This document shows positions 23,326 to 34,632 of a stretch of DNA of 64,000 nt, piece by piece (within the stretch, counting starts at the first letter, position 1; each line of letters opens with the position of its first letter). A model generated the notes under the pieces. That model was not told where the DNA came from and searched no databases. It saw only the letters and a program-made list of their open reading frames with translations. The DNA is from Actinomucor elegans (Eukaryota > Mucoromycota > Mucoromycetes > Mucorales > Mucoraceae). Position numbers and translations under genes: made by a program. The DNA is taken from the NCBI GenBank assembly GCA_026027325.1, contig JAMSLZ010000007.1, positions 2,108,001 through 2,172,000 of the forward strand, in the 5' to 3' direction.

Positions 23326-25127
23326 AGCATATCTGCGATTGCTTCTGCTATTGTTAAAACTAACTCTTTAATCGCGCTATTTAATATTTATTATATTATA
23401 CTCTATTACCCTTTCTTCTACCTATTAATTGCTTTGTAAATACTAATTATTCCTTTTAATACCCTCATCCCTTTAATTATCATCCACCTACTTTAGTCAT
23501 AGTTGAATAAAATGACAAACATTCATACTATTAATCAAAAGCTGTATAGGCATGATTATCAATCAATATGATATACCACATGTACCACTTGTATTGCTTT
23601 AAACATGTTTTCAATCGATGTGCTAGCCCATTGTGAGTTTGGTACTCTATTCAGATGTGATATTAAGTCAGAATCCATCGAGAGAACTACGACTTTACAT
23701 GAAAATGCATGTAATTTACTTGCAATTGTTAACTGCATCGTGTATTTTCTTTGCCTTTTTAGTTAGCTAAACCATGGTCCTAACAAATTCGGCGATCCAT
23801 ACTGAATCTGGATTGCTAATCCGATGGGATCAACTGAAAGCTATTATTTATGTATCTATTTTGCTTGAAATGCAGTATGTGATATACTGCAAGTTATTAA
23901 AGCGTAGTTTATGTACTTTTTGTACTTGTGTAAAATAAAAGCGCAGCTCGAGTATGATTTTCGTAACAGAGGTTTTTGCTCGGAATTGTCAAGACATTTA
24001 TTGATCATGTCTAATTCACTTTAAATGCATGTAATTTACAGTTCATCCTTGGAATACAATATAACTGTTATGCTTTAATCGTATAAGAGCTCCAGCGATC
24101 ACAGTACTTTATTCTAAGCGTATTAAAAAAAGCATCGGATGAAACATTAAAATGAATATGCTTGAGAAATATAAAAGTTTAAAAGCGACTAATAAAAATA
24201 AAATAAAATTAAGGTATGCTCTGCCCAAATTTTCCAAATGGGTGCTTGTTTTTTGTAAAACATGAAAAAGCAATTAAAAATGCATCATCTAGAAATAATG
24301 TAACAAAGTGCATTGAAGGGTATGTAAATGTATTTTCTGTAGATTTTATTGTATATGAAATACTTATGTTATGACAGCATATCTACATATTTCTTGTGTT
24401 AAATTTGATCAAAGTTAATTCCATAAATTGAATGAAATATTAAATAAGCTCTACTTCATTAACTTTATCTTTGAACTCTGCACAAACTTTGCTAATATAC
24501 TTTCCTTGTATTGATATGATTTAGGCGTTACATGAGGGGTCAAATTATATATTAATTTTTTTTTTTTTTTTTTTTTTTACAGGAGCAAACTTTAGCTTTA
24601 TTCTATACCTTTATATACAGAACATTATTGGTTGGTTCTCAAAGAGTAATTATCCAATCAATATGCGGAACATCATTGGAAAAAATATGTTAACGCTGAG
24701 ACACACTTTTGCATCATTTTTTTTTTATATGACGTGAAGAAAATTTAAAAATATAGTTTTCAAAATAATCAAGTGTATTGCCCCTCATAGTAAACTTAAA
24801 TAGCCCGGGTGCACTATTCTTCATATATGAATATGCCGGTTTTCTTGAAATAGGTATGGATAATACGTCAACATCTGGAAAAAAAAAAGAATACTTCATA
24901 GTCTGAAAAGAAAAGCAGCAAGATTTCCGCGCCATTTGATGCATTGCGAGAGTAATTAACACATTTTACGTGTTTTAATAAAAATAAAATAAAAAAGAAA
25001 TGGTTGGTTGATACATTTGTAAGCGTAGTATGACATATAGTGACTTTTTTTTTCCACAATTAAAAATAGGGTCCAAATTGCATGGCATGGCGCACAAGCA
25101 TTTTTCTTTCCTTTTACTATATCCAAC
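23326..25127. other. Intergenic
   Basis: No gene is supported in 1.8 kb. The left part is the 3' flank of the F-box gene. A T23 tract lies at 24556-24578. Open frames on the minus strand at 24714-25265 are of biased (F, K, Y) composition, overlap the VMS1 promoter and have no recognisable domain. Confidence 0.4.
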
Positions 25128-27108
25128 ATGAGCAATATCAAAAAGAGACACGCTCCGACCGAAGTGATTAGCGTATTCCATATTCCCAAAGACCTTCTCG
25201 AGCAACTGGAACCTGTGGAGAAAGATACCGCCGCTGAAGCTGCCTTGGATCTCCAACGGGATCAAGCCGACAGTGATAAAGTCAATGCCGAGGCATTAGA
25301 ACGATTGCATATCCAACAAGAACGTCTCAACAATGAGGAAGGTAACGAGTTAACTTGCAACACATGTGCCATTGTATTCCAAGATCGTACAGAACAACGT
25401 AGCCATTTCAATACCGATTGGCATCGCTACAATATTAAAAGAAGGGTCGTGCTAAATGTCGAGCCTGTATCTTTTGAAGAGTTTCAGGTCTTGCTATCAG
25501 GTATATCAATCAGTCAATATGGGATAGAATCAAGTTTTAACCGCGATTAAATTAGATTTAACTGAAAGCATTTCAGGTTCTGAAAGCGAGGACGAAGAAA
25601 AAGACGATGAGGATGATTTGGAAGCAGATAATATCAATTCATTGGTGGAAAAGCAACAACTAGAGCAAGAACATCAAGAGGAACTCGCCAGTGAAGCAAA
25701 ACAAATCGTTTTACCCATGATGAAAAAATACTCTGCACTGACCTGGTTCAAAACAGCCGAGAAAGATGCTTCTCATTACGGTATCTATAAGCATCTCTTG
25801 CAAAACAATTCACTCGCACAACTTCAAACCAACAAGAAGCGTACTTGGACTATGATCATGCTGGGAGGAGGCCACTTTGCTGGCTGTGTCATCGATGTGA
25901 ACGCTAGCCTTGGTGCATCAGCCAATATAGATAAACAAGTCAAGCTAATTACCCACAAAACGTTTCATCGCTATACCACACGTCGCAAACAAGGTGGCTC
26001 TCAATCCACCAATGATAATGCCAAGGGTGCAGCCAATTCAGCTGGTGCTCAAATTCGTCGACATAACGAGATGCTATTGCAGCAAGAAGTGCGTGCTGTC
26101 TTGGATCAATGGCGCAGTCATATCGAGAACAGTGAGCTGGTATTTGTACATGCTCCTAGTGGTAATCGGAAACTCGTGTTTCATTATGATGGCGCAGTAT
26201 TAGACCCCTCTCGTGTAAAGTCTATTCCATTTGCTACACGTCGTCCTACGCTCAGCGAACTGCGTCGTGTATTCTTGGAACTTACGACTGTCAAGGTTGT
26301 ACAGGTAGATGAACAGGCGGTATTGGCTTATCAACAACAATGGCGTGAACGAGAGGAGAAAGCAAAGCGCCAGTTGGAGAAATCAACCATGGCCCAAATC
26401 AAATCTACGCAACAAAAAAAGCAAGTGGACCCCAAGTTGGAAAAGCTGCTGATGTTGGTAAAGCAGAACAAAACAGCAGTGACATTAGCCTATTTGGAAA
26501 AAAATATGAACTTGCCTGTAGCTGGGTTATTGCCTGCTGACGAACTGGCCGAGACAAATGAAGACCTGTACCATTATCCAACTCTATTGCATATGGTGGC
26601 GAGTATGGGCGGTGCTGCGGATCTGATCAAACAGTTATTGATCAACTGGGATGCTGACCCTACGATTGTGAGTGAAGCAGGTAAAACGGCATATGAGGTG
26701 TGTAAAGACAAAGAATCACGTAACGCGTTTAGAAGATGTATGTGCGACTATCCTGATAAATGGGCTTGGCTGGAACAAGGTCGTGTTCCAAGTCCATTAA
26801 CTGAAAAGCAAGAACAAGATCAATTGGCTAAAGATAAAAAAAAGCAAGCTAAGGAGCAAGAGAAGAAGCGACTGATTGAATTAGAAAGACAAAAGCTGGA
26901 AGCGGCTCGTGAAGCGAAGCAAGAGCAAGCACAGTTTGAAAAAATGAATGCAACTAGAGCAAAGAATAATCTGCTGCCTATTGTGAAGCCTTTAGGAGGT
27001 GACAGTGCCATTAATACTGCCAATATGACTCCAGAAGCTCGTATGCGATTGGAAAGAGAAAAGAGAGCAAGAGCTGCAGAAGAACGATTTAAAAAATTGA
27101 ATAAATAA
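25128..27108 (+). CDS. VMS1: Vms1/ANKZF1 peptidyl-tRNA endonuclease of ribosome quality control
   Basis: Two exons, 25128-25500 and 25577-27108, encode 634 aa. Domains in order: a C2H2-like zinc finger (CNTCAIVFQDRTEQRSHF..WHRYN, about residues 79-103); an acidic insert; the VLRF1 release-factor-like domain with LGGGHFAG and RRKQGGSQS, whose glutamine (about residue 267) is the catalytic position in this family; an ankyrin-type pair of repeats (about 435-510, YPTLLHMVASMGGAADLIKQL); a charged coiled coil; and a C-terminal VCP-interacting motif (MRLEREKRARAAEERF). Vms1/ANKZF1 cleaves the tRNA from nascent chains stalled on 60S subunits and works with Cdc48. All expected parts are present. Only 61 bases separate its stop from the next ATG. 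Confidence 0.93.
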
Positions 27109-27169
27109 AATGCAACTCAGCGCTTTTTTTTTCTTCTTTTTTCTTTTCCATTACAAACACAATTTTACA

Positions 27170-27943
27170 ATGAGTGAATTAAAATACGATCTAGCAAGAT
27201 ACTCGACTAAAGATACTATCAAAATGATGACCCGTTTATTAGAAAAAGTAATTAAAACCAATGACTCACTACACCAACAGCCGCATACGGGCGAAAGACG
27301 CAAAAGTATTCAGCACTCTTCCTTCACTTGCTTCCATGCTCGTTCGATACCTAGCATATCCATTGATGCTTATTTGACGCGTATTCTGAAATATTGCCCA
27401 TGTGCCAACGAGTGCTTCTTGGCTTTGTTAGTTTATTTTGATCGTATGTCTAAACCGCGTACTTCTTCAGTGGGAGCACTACGTATTGATTCGTACAATA
27501 TTCACCGGCTTTTAATCTCGGGTATCATGGTAGCCAGTAAACTGTATTCAGACGTGTTCTTTACTAATACGCGGTACGCAAAGGTAGTTATTGTTGTTAT
27601 TCTCGAGAAATAATAAGCTAACAGCTATTAGGTTGGTGGGTTGCCTGTCTCTGAATTGAATATGTTAGAACTAGAGTTTCTATTGTTGAATGATTTCTCG
27701 CTATTTGTATCTATAGAGGAACTCCAACACTATGGAGACCAACTATTAACACATCATATACAAGAACGCCAAGAAGAGCAGGAAGAACAATTAAGAACAG
27801 ATGTTATCACAACTGAAGACCAATTAGCGCCACCAGTAAGAAGACGGGCAAGACATTTATCAATAGATAAGCATGGGGATGAAATAGACGTCCATAGCTA
27901 TAATGACAACGAAAGAGTGTTCAAGAAGCCAACGTGCCCATAG
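27170..27943 (+). CDS. Pho80-like cyclin (partner of a Pho85-type CDK)
   Basis: Two exons, 27170-27583 and 27632-27943, encode 241 aa. The cyclin fold is seen in SISIDAYLTRILKYCPCANECFLALLVYFDRM, YNIHRLLISGIMVASKLYSDVFFTNTRYAKVGGLPVSELNMLELEFLL, the signature block of the Pho80/PREG group (PF08613). In yeasts such cyclins direct Pho85 to phosphate and nutrient signalling; Pcl-type alternatives cannot be excluded. The C-terminal 60 residues are charged and disordered. The ATG lies 61 bases after the VMS1 stop, with a long pyrimidine tract between. The gene converges on TIP41, with 69 bases between the stops. Confidence 0.88.
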
Positions 27944-28012
27944 AATAACCTTTGTATCCTATTATACATATATACACCAATACTACTACACTATTACTAC
28001 TGCTAAACGGGT

Positions 28013-29055
28013 TTACTGAGTAACCTTTAATTTCTCTCTAATAAAACTAGTTGGTTCTTCTGGCATAACAGAAGAAACCCAATTCTGATCATTCAACAGT
28101 GATATGTCTCCTCTACCCAATTTCTGTAGTTGAATAAGTAACTTGTAATAAACAATACATATAGTCTTATTACCTGTCTAATTGTATTATAATGGGCGTC
28201 TTTTGATGTGTATTCACGTACAAAGTAGTCTTTTCCAAACTCATGGTAAAGTCGCGTATCGTTAATTCTAAACAACACGTCGTCTACTCTTAAAAAGAAA
28301 CGCTGTAAAACTAGAAAACAGCTTGGCATTACCCTCTATAGTAAATATCATAAGTTTCCCTCTTAATATATACTTTGCTGATAGTTACCAATCGAATAGT
28401 CAACATGGCAGTGCCGTTATCGGCTAATTCATCTTCATAGAGGATATTTTCATCATAAAATAATATAGGCTCTTGTCTTTTCAATCTTTCTGTATCAACC
28501 AATGATTCCCCTTGATGCTGCTCCAACTCTGTCGCAGTAGTTCCTCGATAAGCTGTCGTATAGGTCCAATCGTACGGTTTAACCACGTCTTTGACGCTGG
28601 TGTGATTTGCAGAACTAACAAGATTTGATCTTATCAGATCTTTTTTTTTTTTTTTTTTTTTTCTGAGAAAATCTGTGTTTCAAACAAACCTCTTTCTAGT
28701 CCACTCTTCGGAATAAGCTACCTTGATCTTCTCGCTGCTGGTTGAACTCGTATCCACCATAGCTAAAGCGTCATAGGCGCCCAAAGTCAACGAGAAATCA
28801 TTGTGCTGTAAAGTAACGTGATTGTTACCAAATACCATTTCAGGTGGTGGTAAACCGAATTCCTTTTGAATTCTGTCTTGAACGATTAAAACACTAGCAG
28901 CATCTTGGCTTTGTTATCTCTTTTTTTTACCTCTCCATTTCGTTCGAGCTACAAATGGAAGCTTTTTTACTTGTAATTGTCCAGCCATGTAACTTGATAC
29001 CTTGAATAAGGCCTTCTTTAGGCGTGCCTTCTTTAATATAAACAGGCTCTGACAT
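28013..29055 (-). CDS. TIP41: TIP41-like protein (TIPRL; TOR/PP2A signalling)
   Basis: Five exons: 28931-29055, 28690-28893, 28389-28614, 28174-28335 and 28013-28123, total 275 aa, the usual family length. Signatures: GWTITSKKASI, LPPPEMVFGNNHV, KPYDWTYTTAYRGT, ILFYDENILYEDELADNG, RVMPSCFLVLQRFFLRVDD, NDTRLYHEFGKDYFVREYTS. Tip41 binds PP2A-type catalytic subunits and the Tap42/alpha4 branch of TOR signalling. The third intron (28336-28388) was placed so that the protein reads ..MLTIRL/RVMPSCF.., which matches the family; reading through would lose this block. The first intron (28894-28930) would be only 37 nt, the shortest in the window, but the frame stops without it. A T22/A22 tract sits in the second intron. 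Confidence 0.9.
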
Positions 29056-30355
29056 AATGATATGAATAAATGAGAAAGAAACTAAAGATAAGTGACAAGC
29101 GATTTTAAGCTCGTGAAATTTGACGCTCCGTGATTCTATCCGTTGCAATTTACGTGGAATAGCGTGTAAAGCACGCGTCTAGCTGATGGTTTAAGCCTTA
29201 TATATCTTTAATGAAATATAATCAGCTTGTTTATGTATTTCTTTGTATCCCAGAATATATATTATATATTGATTCGTAGATGGCTTAATATTCATTATTT
29301 TCTGGGCTCCAGAAGTATGTTGAGTATGGCTTTATTATATTCGCAATAGTATGTTGCAATACATAATCAAATCATTCATGCATATTCTGCTAAAGAGTTC
29401 ATACAATCATCTTTTTTTTTTTTAATAGATATTCAGCAATCCTCCTATAGCTCTTGGTTTAACAAGCATGCACATTTGACAATGAACAGTGTTATTTATC
29501 GTTGTTGATCTAATGTATTCACTTAATTTCCTTCTCAAGCTTATATTCACTTTCATAGGATAGAAAACCACTGTTGTTTACTAGGGATTATTTCAAAAAA
29601 TAAAATAGCATAAAAACCTGGACTTTAATCGCACTTGTAATGATAAAACATGATCAATATACAAAAAAATACATTATCTGTTAGTATAAAACCAAAGACT
29701 GCACCAAAATGTGTAAAAATCATTTGTTATATTATTTAATTAGAGCTAAAAGTCTACTATTGGTTTTCTTAAAAAACGCTACTATAGGTCGAATACTGGA
29801 TATACTATACATTTCCTAAAAGTACATCTGGCTATTCCTGAACCTATAAACCCTACTTTATTGATCTATTTTGCTTTGCAAAAGCCGTCTTCATGCTTCA
29901 TAACAAAGGATACTTTCAAAAGTTGAGCATACTAGTTTTTTTTTGAGATCTTTAATTTACCATCATACATTGATGGCTCGCGGTAAATCAATAGATAGGT
30001 TTATAGATATTTTTTCGACAGATTTTGACAAGTTTTTATTGGATTTGGATTTGTTAATTGTGTTGCGCTGAGATTTAAGGCTTAAAATACAAAGGTGGCA
30101 ACACTGTTGTACTCATGCTACAGGTCACTTTATATATACAGCTGTCAGAGAAATAAATACCTTTCACCAGCTACTATCATGCTCAAGAAGGCACACAAGA
30201 CAATATATACCTTCTTTATATTAAGCGCCTTTGTAAAAGAGAAATATATAATACAGGTACACCTTGTGAAAATACAATGAACGCAATTGAAACCCCCCTT
30301 CACCGTCAAACAGTTTTACTATATCTTGCTTTCTTTATCACCAAAAAACACGACA
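29056..30355. other. Intergenic
   Basis: The TIP41 and ATE1 genes diverge from this 1.3-kb spacer, so both promoters lie in it. Apart from AT-rich sequence, short A and T tracts and TATA-like stretches (for example TTATATATAC near 30131), nothing is recognisable. A small open frame at 30095-30280 has no domain and is not called. Confidence 0.4.
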
Positions 30356-31878
30356 ATGAGCTCAAAAATCGAAGACGATAATGATAGTATTCTCGACGAC
30401 TCGGAAGAAGAAGAAGAAGACAATGAATTCAGTAACTTTGACCTAAGTATGATTTCCATTGCTGGGCCTAGCAAACACGACTGCGGATATTGTAAACAAA
30501 AGAAAACTTCAGTGTCGTTTGGCATTTGGGCTCATTCCATGACGTGTACAGTAAAGTCTTTTTTTTTAGTGTATAACAAGTCTACACTTCTAATGCTCAT
30601 ACTATTATATTTAGGACTATCAAGACTTGATTGACAGAGGCTGGCGAAGGTATATTATTGAGCAATTGTAGATCAAAAGGTGACTAACAATGCATAAATA
30701 TAGATCCGGCAAGTATTTATACAAGCCAGACTTGGAACGTAGTTGCTGCCCACAATATACTATCCGGTAAACTATGTGTATGTTTTCTATAGACTTTTTT
30801 ACTAATATTAAACTAGTCTACATGCCACTCAATTTAATACTACTAAAAGCCAAAAAAAGATTATTCATAAATTCAATCGATATGTCAAAGGCGCCTGGGA
30901 CCCAGATCCTACAGTTAGACCGGCTGAAACTTCTTCACAATCGACCTCTATCAAGAAATCATCGGCCAGTAATTATGTACAGGTCAAATCGCTAAGAGAT
31001 TACCTTGATGAAGCAGAAGTCGAACAAGATAATAAGTACAAATTTAAGGTAGGCTTTCGTGTAAATTAGGGCTGACTCGAAACTAAGCCGTTATAGACTG
31101 AATTGGAACCTGCTTCATTTACCAAAGAAAAGTTTGATCTGTATGCTAAATATCAAGAAATCATTCATCACGATAAGCCAGAAGATATATCCCAAGGCGG
31201 ATTTAAACGGTTTCTAGTGGAGTCTCCTATGAAAGTCGAAAAGGGCACCTATGGATCATTTCATCAAAAGTACTTGTTGAATGATAAGATGATTGCTTTG
31301 GCTGTTATTGATATCTTGCCTAAATGTGTATCTTCTGTCTATTTCATCTATGACCCTGATTATGCATTCTTGAGTTTGGGTAAATACAGTGCATTTCGAG
31401 AGATTGGACTAGTACAAGCCTATCACGAAAAGATGTCAGATTTGCGATACTATTATATGGGTAAGCGACACATGAAAAGGGTCTTGATATGTTTGCTGAT
31501 ATGCTTTATGCAGGCTTTTATATTCATACTTGTCCTAAAATGAATTATAAGGGCCAGTACCATCCTTCGGATCTACTAGACCCAATTGATTATCAATGGC
31601 ACCCCATCGAACAGTTTAGAAAGAAGTTTGATCAAGAAAAACTATCTTTTGTGACATTCACAGACTCTAAAAAAAGAGATTATCCACCTGGATGGACAGA
31701 CCCAAAAGAGATTACTGAAAAAGATTTGAACCAAGTTTTCGTATATGCTGGTGAAGAAAGAGTTGTTCCAGTTCACTATCTTGTTAAATTTGATAAATCT
31801 GAAAGTTTCAGAAAGAGTGTTAAGGATTATGTTTGCTCTGTTGGTTTAGAGCTAGCCCATAAAATGATTATTTGCTAA
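30356..31878 (+). CDS. ATE1: Arginyl-tRNA-protein transferase (R-transferase)
   Basis: Six exons: 30356-30550, 30615-30649, 30704-30766, 30817-31048, 31097-31460 and 31514-31878, encoding 417 aa. The N-terminal ATE domain has the conserved CGYC pair (Cys 43 and 46) and the CC pair in RSCCPQYTIR, preceded by YQDLIDRGWRRSGKYLYKP. The C-terminal domain shows GSFHQKYLLNDKMIALAVIDILP, SSVYFIYDPDYAFLSLGKYSA, REIGL and [25 protein letters not shown]. The enzyme adds arginine from Arg-tRNA to N-terminal Asp, Glu or oxidised Cys, the commitment step of the Arg/N-degron pathway. N-terminal residues 10-30 are strongly acidic. Complete, no missing catalytic region seen. Confidence 0.93.
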
Positions 31879-32364
31879 AGAATAAACGTACAATTGGGAA
31901 GTGCTCTTTATAATTTATAACCATTGATTTACAAATAAAATAAATTGATTTTACTGCAATCTAATGTAATAGTTTATTAGATATTATATTGTGGCCTATC
32001 CATATATATACAAAATGCCGTTTCTTTACAGCGATGTTGATATAATACAAAAGTAGAGACAGGCACAATACAAGTATGAATTTTTTATGCGAAGTTTTTC
32101 TTTTCTTTTTAAGATAAATACTCAAGCTTTTGATATGAAATGAACTATAAAAAATGTAGATAAATGGATTGTAAGCTGTTAGAATCGCTTTCAACTAAAA
32201 TACAAAAGTAAAGATCCCAAAAAAATGGAACCAGGAAGGTCCAGCCAGTCAAAAAATTAGAAATCCAATCCATTTTTTAAAACTCGGCTACATTAGTCAA
32301 ATAAACTAAGGCGCTTCACAGCAATTTTCTTCTTTTTTTTCTGCGACTTTATTAGAAAACCAAA
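31879..32364. other. Spacer between ATE1 and GPN2
   Basis: 486 bases, no gene. The left half should carry the ATE1 3' end (AATAAAATAAATTG near 31936), and the right half with its short T tract just before the ATG is the GPN2 promoter region. Confidence 0.4.
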
Positions 32365-33353
32365 ATGCCATTTGGACAAGTAATTTTTGATTTGAATTTC
32401 TATTACATTAATCCCACACTAATGTCTAATGTAGGTTATTGTAGGGCCTCCAGGTTCTGGTAAAACAACATACTGTTGGGGTGCTTACCAATACTTGACT
32501 GCCATTGGAAGGTAATATGTGAATCGAATGATCTAGATCCTGTGTTAATATCAAGAAACAATTTAGAAAAGTAGCTATTGTTAATCTAGATCCAGCAAAC
32601 GAGAATATACCTTATCCTTGCGCTATCAATATTGCTGATCTTATTACACTCGAAGACACCATGAACGAATTACAACTTGGACCCAATGGCGGTATCATGT
32701 TTTGCGTTGAGTACCTTTTAAAAAACATGGACTGGCTCACAGACAAGCTCAAAGAACTCGGCGAGGATCACTACATATTATTTGACTTTCCCGGACAAGT
32801 CGAACTCTTTACACATCATTCAGCTGTCAAAGATATTTTGCACGGTTTGGAGAAAGCAGACTATCGATTAGTAGCTGTCAATATGGTAGATGCACATTAT
32901 TGTACAGATCCAGCAAAGTACATTTCAGTACTGCTATTGGCGCTGAAAACTATGATACAACTGGAACTGCCTCATGTCAATGTTTTGAGTAAAGTGGATT
33001 TGATTGAATCATACGGTAAATTGAGGTTCAATCTACAGTATTACACGGACGTCATGGATCTGTCGTATCTGCTAGAGTCATTAAATGAAGATCCCTTTGG
33101 ATCTAAATATAAAAAGCTGAACGAGGCTCTCTGTGATCTGGTGCAAGATTTCTCGCTAGTAGGTTTTTATACGCTCTGTGTGGAGGATAAAGATTCAATG
33201 ACAAAGCTACAACAAGTGATTGATAAAGCTGGTGGTTTTATATTTGGCAGCTTGACAGAAGGCAATGAGTCTATCATGCTAACAGCAATGAAAGCAGGAT
33301 ATCATGAAGATGTGAGTGATGTGCAAGAAAAATGGATGGAGAACGATTTGTAA
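32365..33353 (+). CDS. GPN2: GPN-loop GTPase 2
   Basis: Three exons, 32365-32379 (five codons, MPFGQ), 32435-32511 and 32567-33353, encode 292 aa. Motifs: Walker A GPPGSGKT (residues 9-16), NLDPANE, the family-defining GPN loop in LGPNGG (about residues 69-71), FDFPGQVELFTHH (switch II) and the guanine-specificity motif in VLSKVDLIE. The MPFGQV start is characteristic of GPN2 rather than GPN1 or GPN3. GPN GTPases help to assemble and import RNA polymerase II. The very short first exon is supported by frame, by family conservation and by GT-AG borders. Confidence 0.93.
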
Positions 33354-33418
33354 ATAAATAATAAATAATAAATAAAAAGCTTAATGTAACAAAGCCCTTT
33401 TTTTTTTTCTTCTTAAAA

Positions 33419-34632
33419 ATGAACTTTACAAAAGATTTACAATTCAATATTGGTAAATTAACCACCAATGTCAAATCTCAAGTAGCAAAGAACAACCCAC
33501 TTCAAAACCAAGATACTCGTGCTTTAAACTTGTGGCTATTTGAAGAACGTAATGACCTCTCATTCATGAAAACAACTGCTTATCATCACGCTGAAACCAA
33601 TAAGGCTTTTGTGGACTGGATCAAAGAAGACTTGACCAAGAATCAACATTATGAAAATTATACCGAAGATATGGAGGTAGGAATCGAGGAATATAGATAT
33701 ATTATGTATTAATCTTTCTTTGACAGGCCATTGGATATACTTTATCTACATTACTCGATAAGCAAAATCAACTTGAGAAGCAATATACTGAACGTTATCA
33801 ACTTTACCGCCGAGCAATCAAATCTATGCGCGAAAGAGAACGCGATTTGGCTGAATTGCGCGAAAAGAAATCCACACTCGAAGAACGTATTCACCACCTT
33901 CAAAAATCTAATACCAAGCATAAAAAACTACCTGATCTTCTCACTGAATTGGCTGCCTTGGATATCGGTAAAAAGGAAACTGAGGCCAACGAGTTTAAGC
34001 GCTTCATTATGAAAGAGGCTTTTTACTTAAGATTCAATGCTCTACAAGAATATGCTGAGAAAACTGCATTGATTGCAGGCTATGGTAAATATATTGTCGA
34101 TTTGCTGGATGATCAGCAACATGCTAGTAGCAATTGTGATATGATCTTGGCAGATGCATTGTTGACGGTAGATGCTTGGGCTCCACAAGATAAACGAATG
34201 ACTGTAACAGAAGAAAATGTTGTATTGGAACTTGATAAGGAAGACAATGTGGATGATGATGCTGTATTATTGACCGAGGAAGAGATGAAGAAGAAAGCTT
34301 CAGCCATTGCATCTACGCCCTTACCAGCCGAGAGCAAGGAGCCCACTAGTCCTGCTGAAAACACGACGGATAAATATTATCATCAGCTATATAACAACTT
34401 ATCTTTAAAGAAACAGAAGCAGAAACACGCCATCCCTCATCACAAATCTTATGCAGACTTTCAGAGCCAGTTTACCAATACCATTATTGGCGTTACTACA
34501 GATAAACGGGAAGAAGACAGCACTAAACAAGAGGAGTTCAATAAGAGAGAATATTATGCTGAGTTACCACCACCGGCTTATTCCGCAAGCGATGGCTATG
34601 GTTTTGTAGCATCGGATGAAAAGAAAAAGTAA
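33419..34632 (+). CDS. PIL1: Eisosome core BAR-domain protein Pil1/Lsp1
   Basis: Two exons, 33419-33676 and 33727-34632, encode 387 aa. The N-terminus is basic/amphipathic, followed by the family block LNLWLFEERNDLSFMKTTA, then the long helices of the BAR dimer (YTERYQLYRRAIKSMRERERDLAELREKK) and ALQEYAEKTALIAGYGKYIVDLLDD, which closely follows the Pil1 motif. The last 120 residues are disordered and serine/proline-rich, where yeast Pil1 is phosphorylated by sphingolipid-responsive kinases. Pil1/Lsp1 polymers form the furrows of the plasma membrane called eisosomes. Only 65 bases separate the GPN2 stop from this ATG. Whether it corresponds to Pil1 or Lsp1 cannot be told. Confidence 0.92.

Noticed and set aside
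24714..25265. Overlapping minus-strand frames upstream of VMS1
   Set aside because: F/Y/K-rich composition typical of AT-rich spacer, overlapping the VMS1 start in antisense.
28329..28388. Reading TIP41 exon 3 on through VTISKVYIKRETYDIYYRG
   Set aside because: It ends in a stop and lacks the family block; excising 28336-28388 gives RVMPSCFLVLQRFFLRV as expected.
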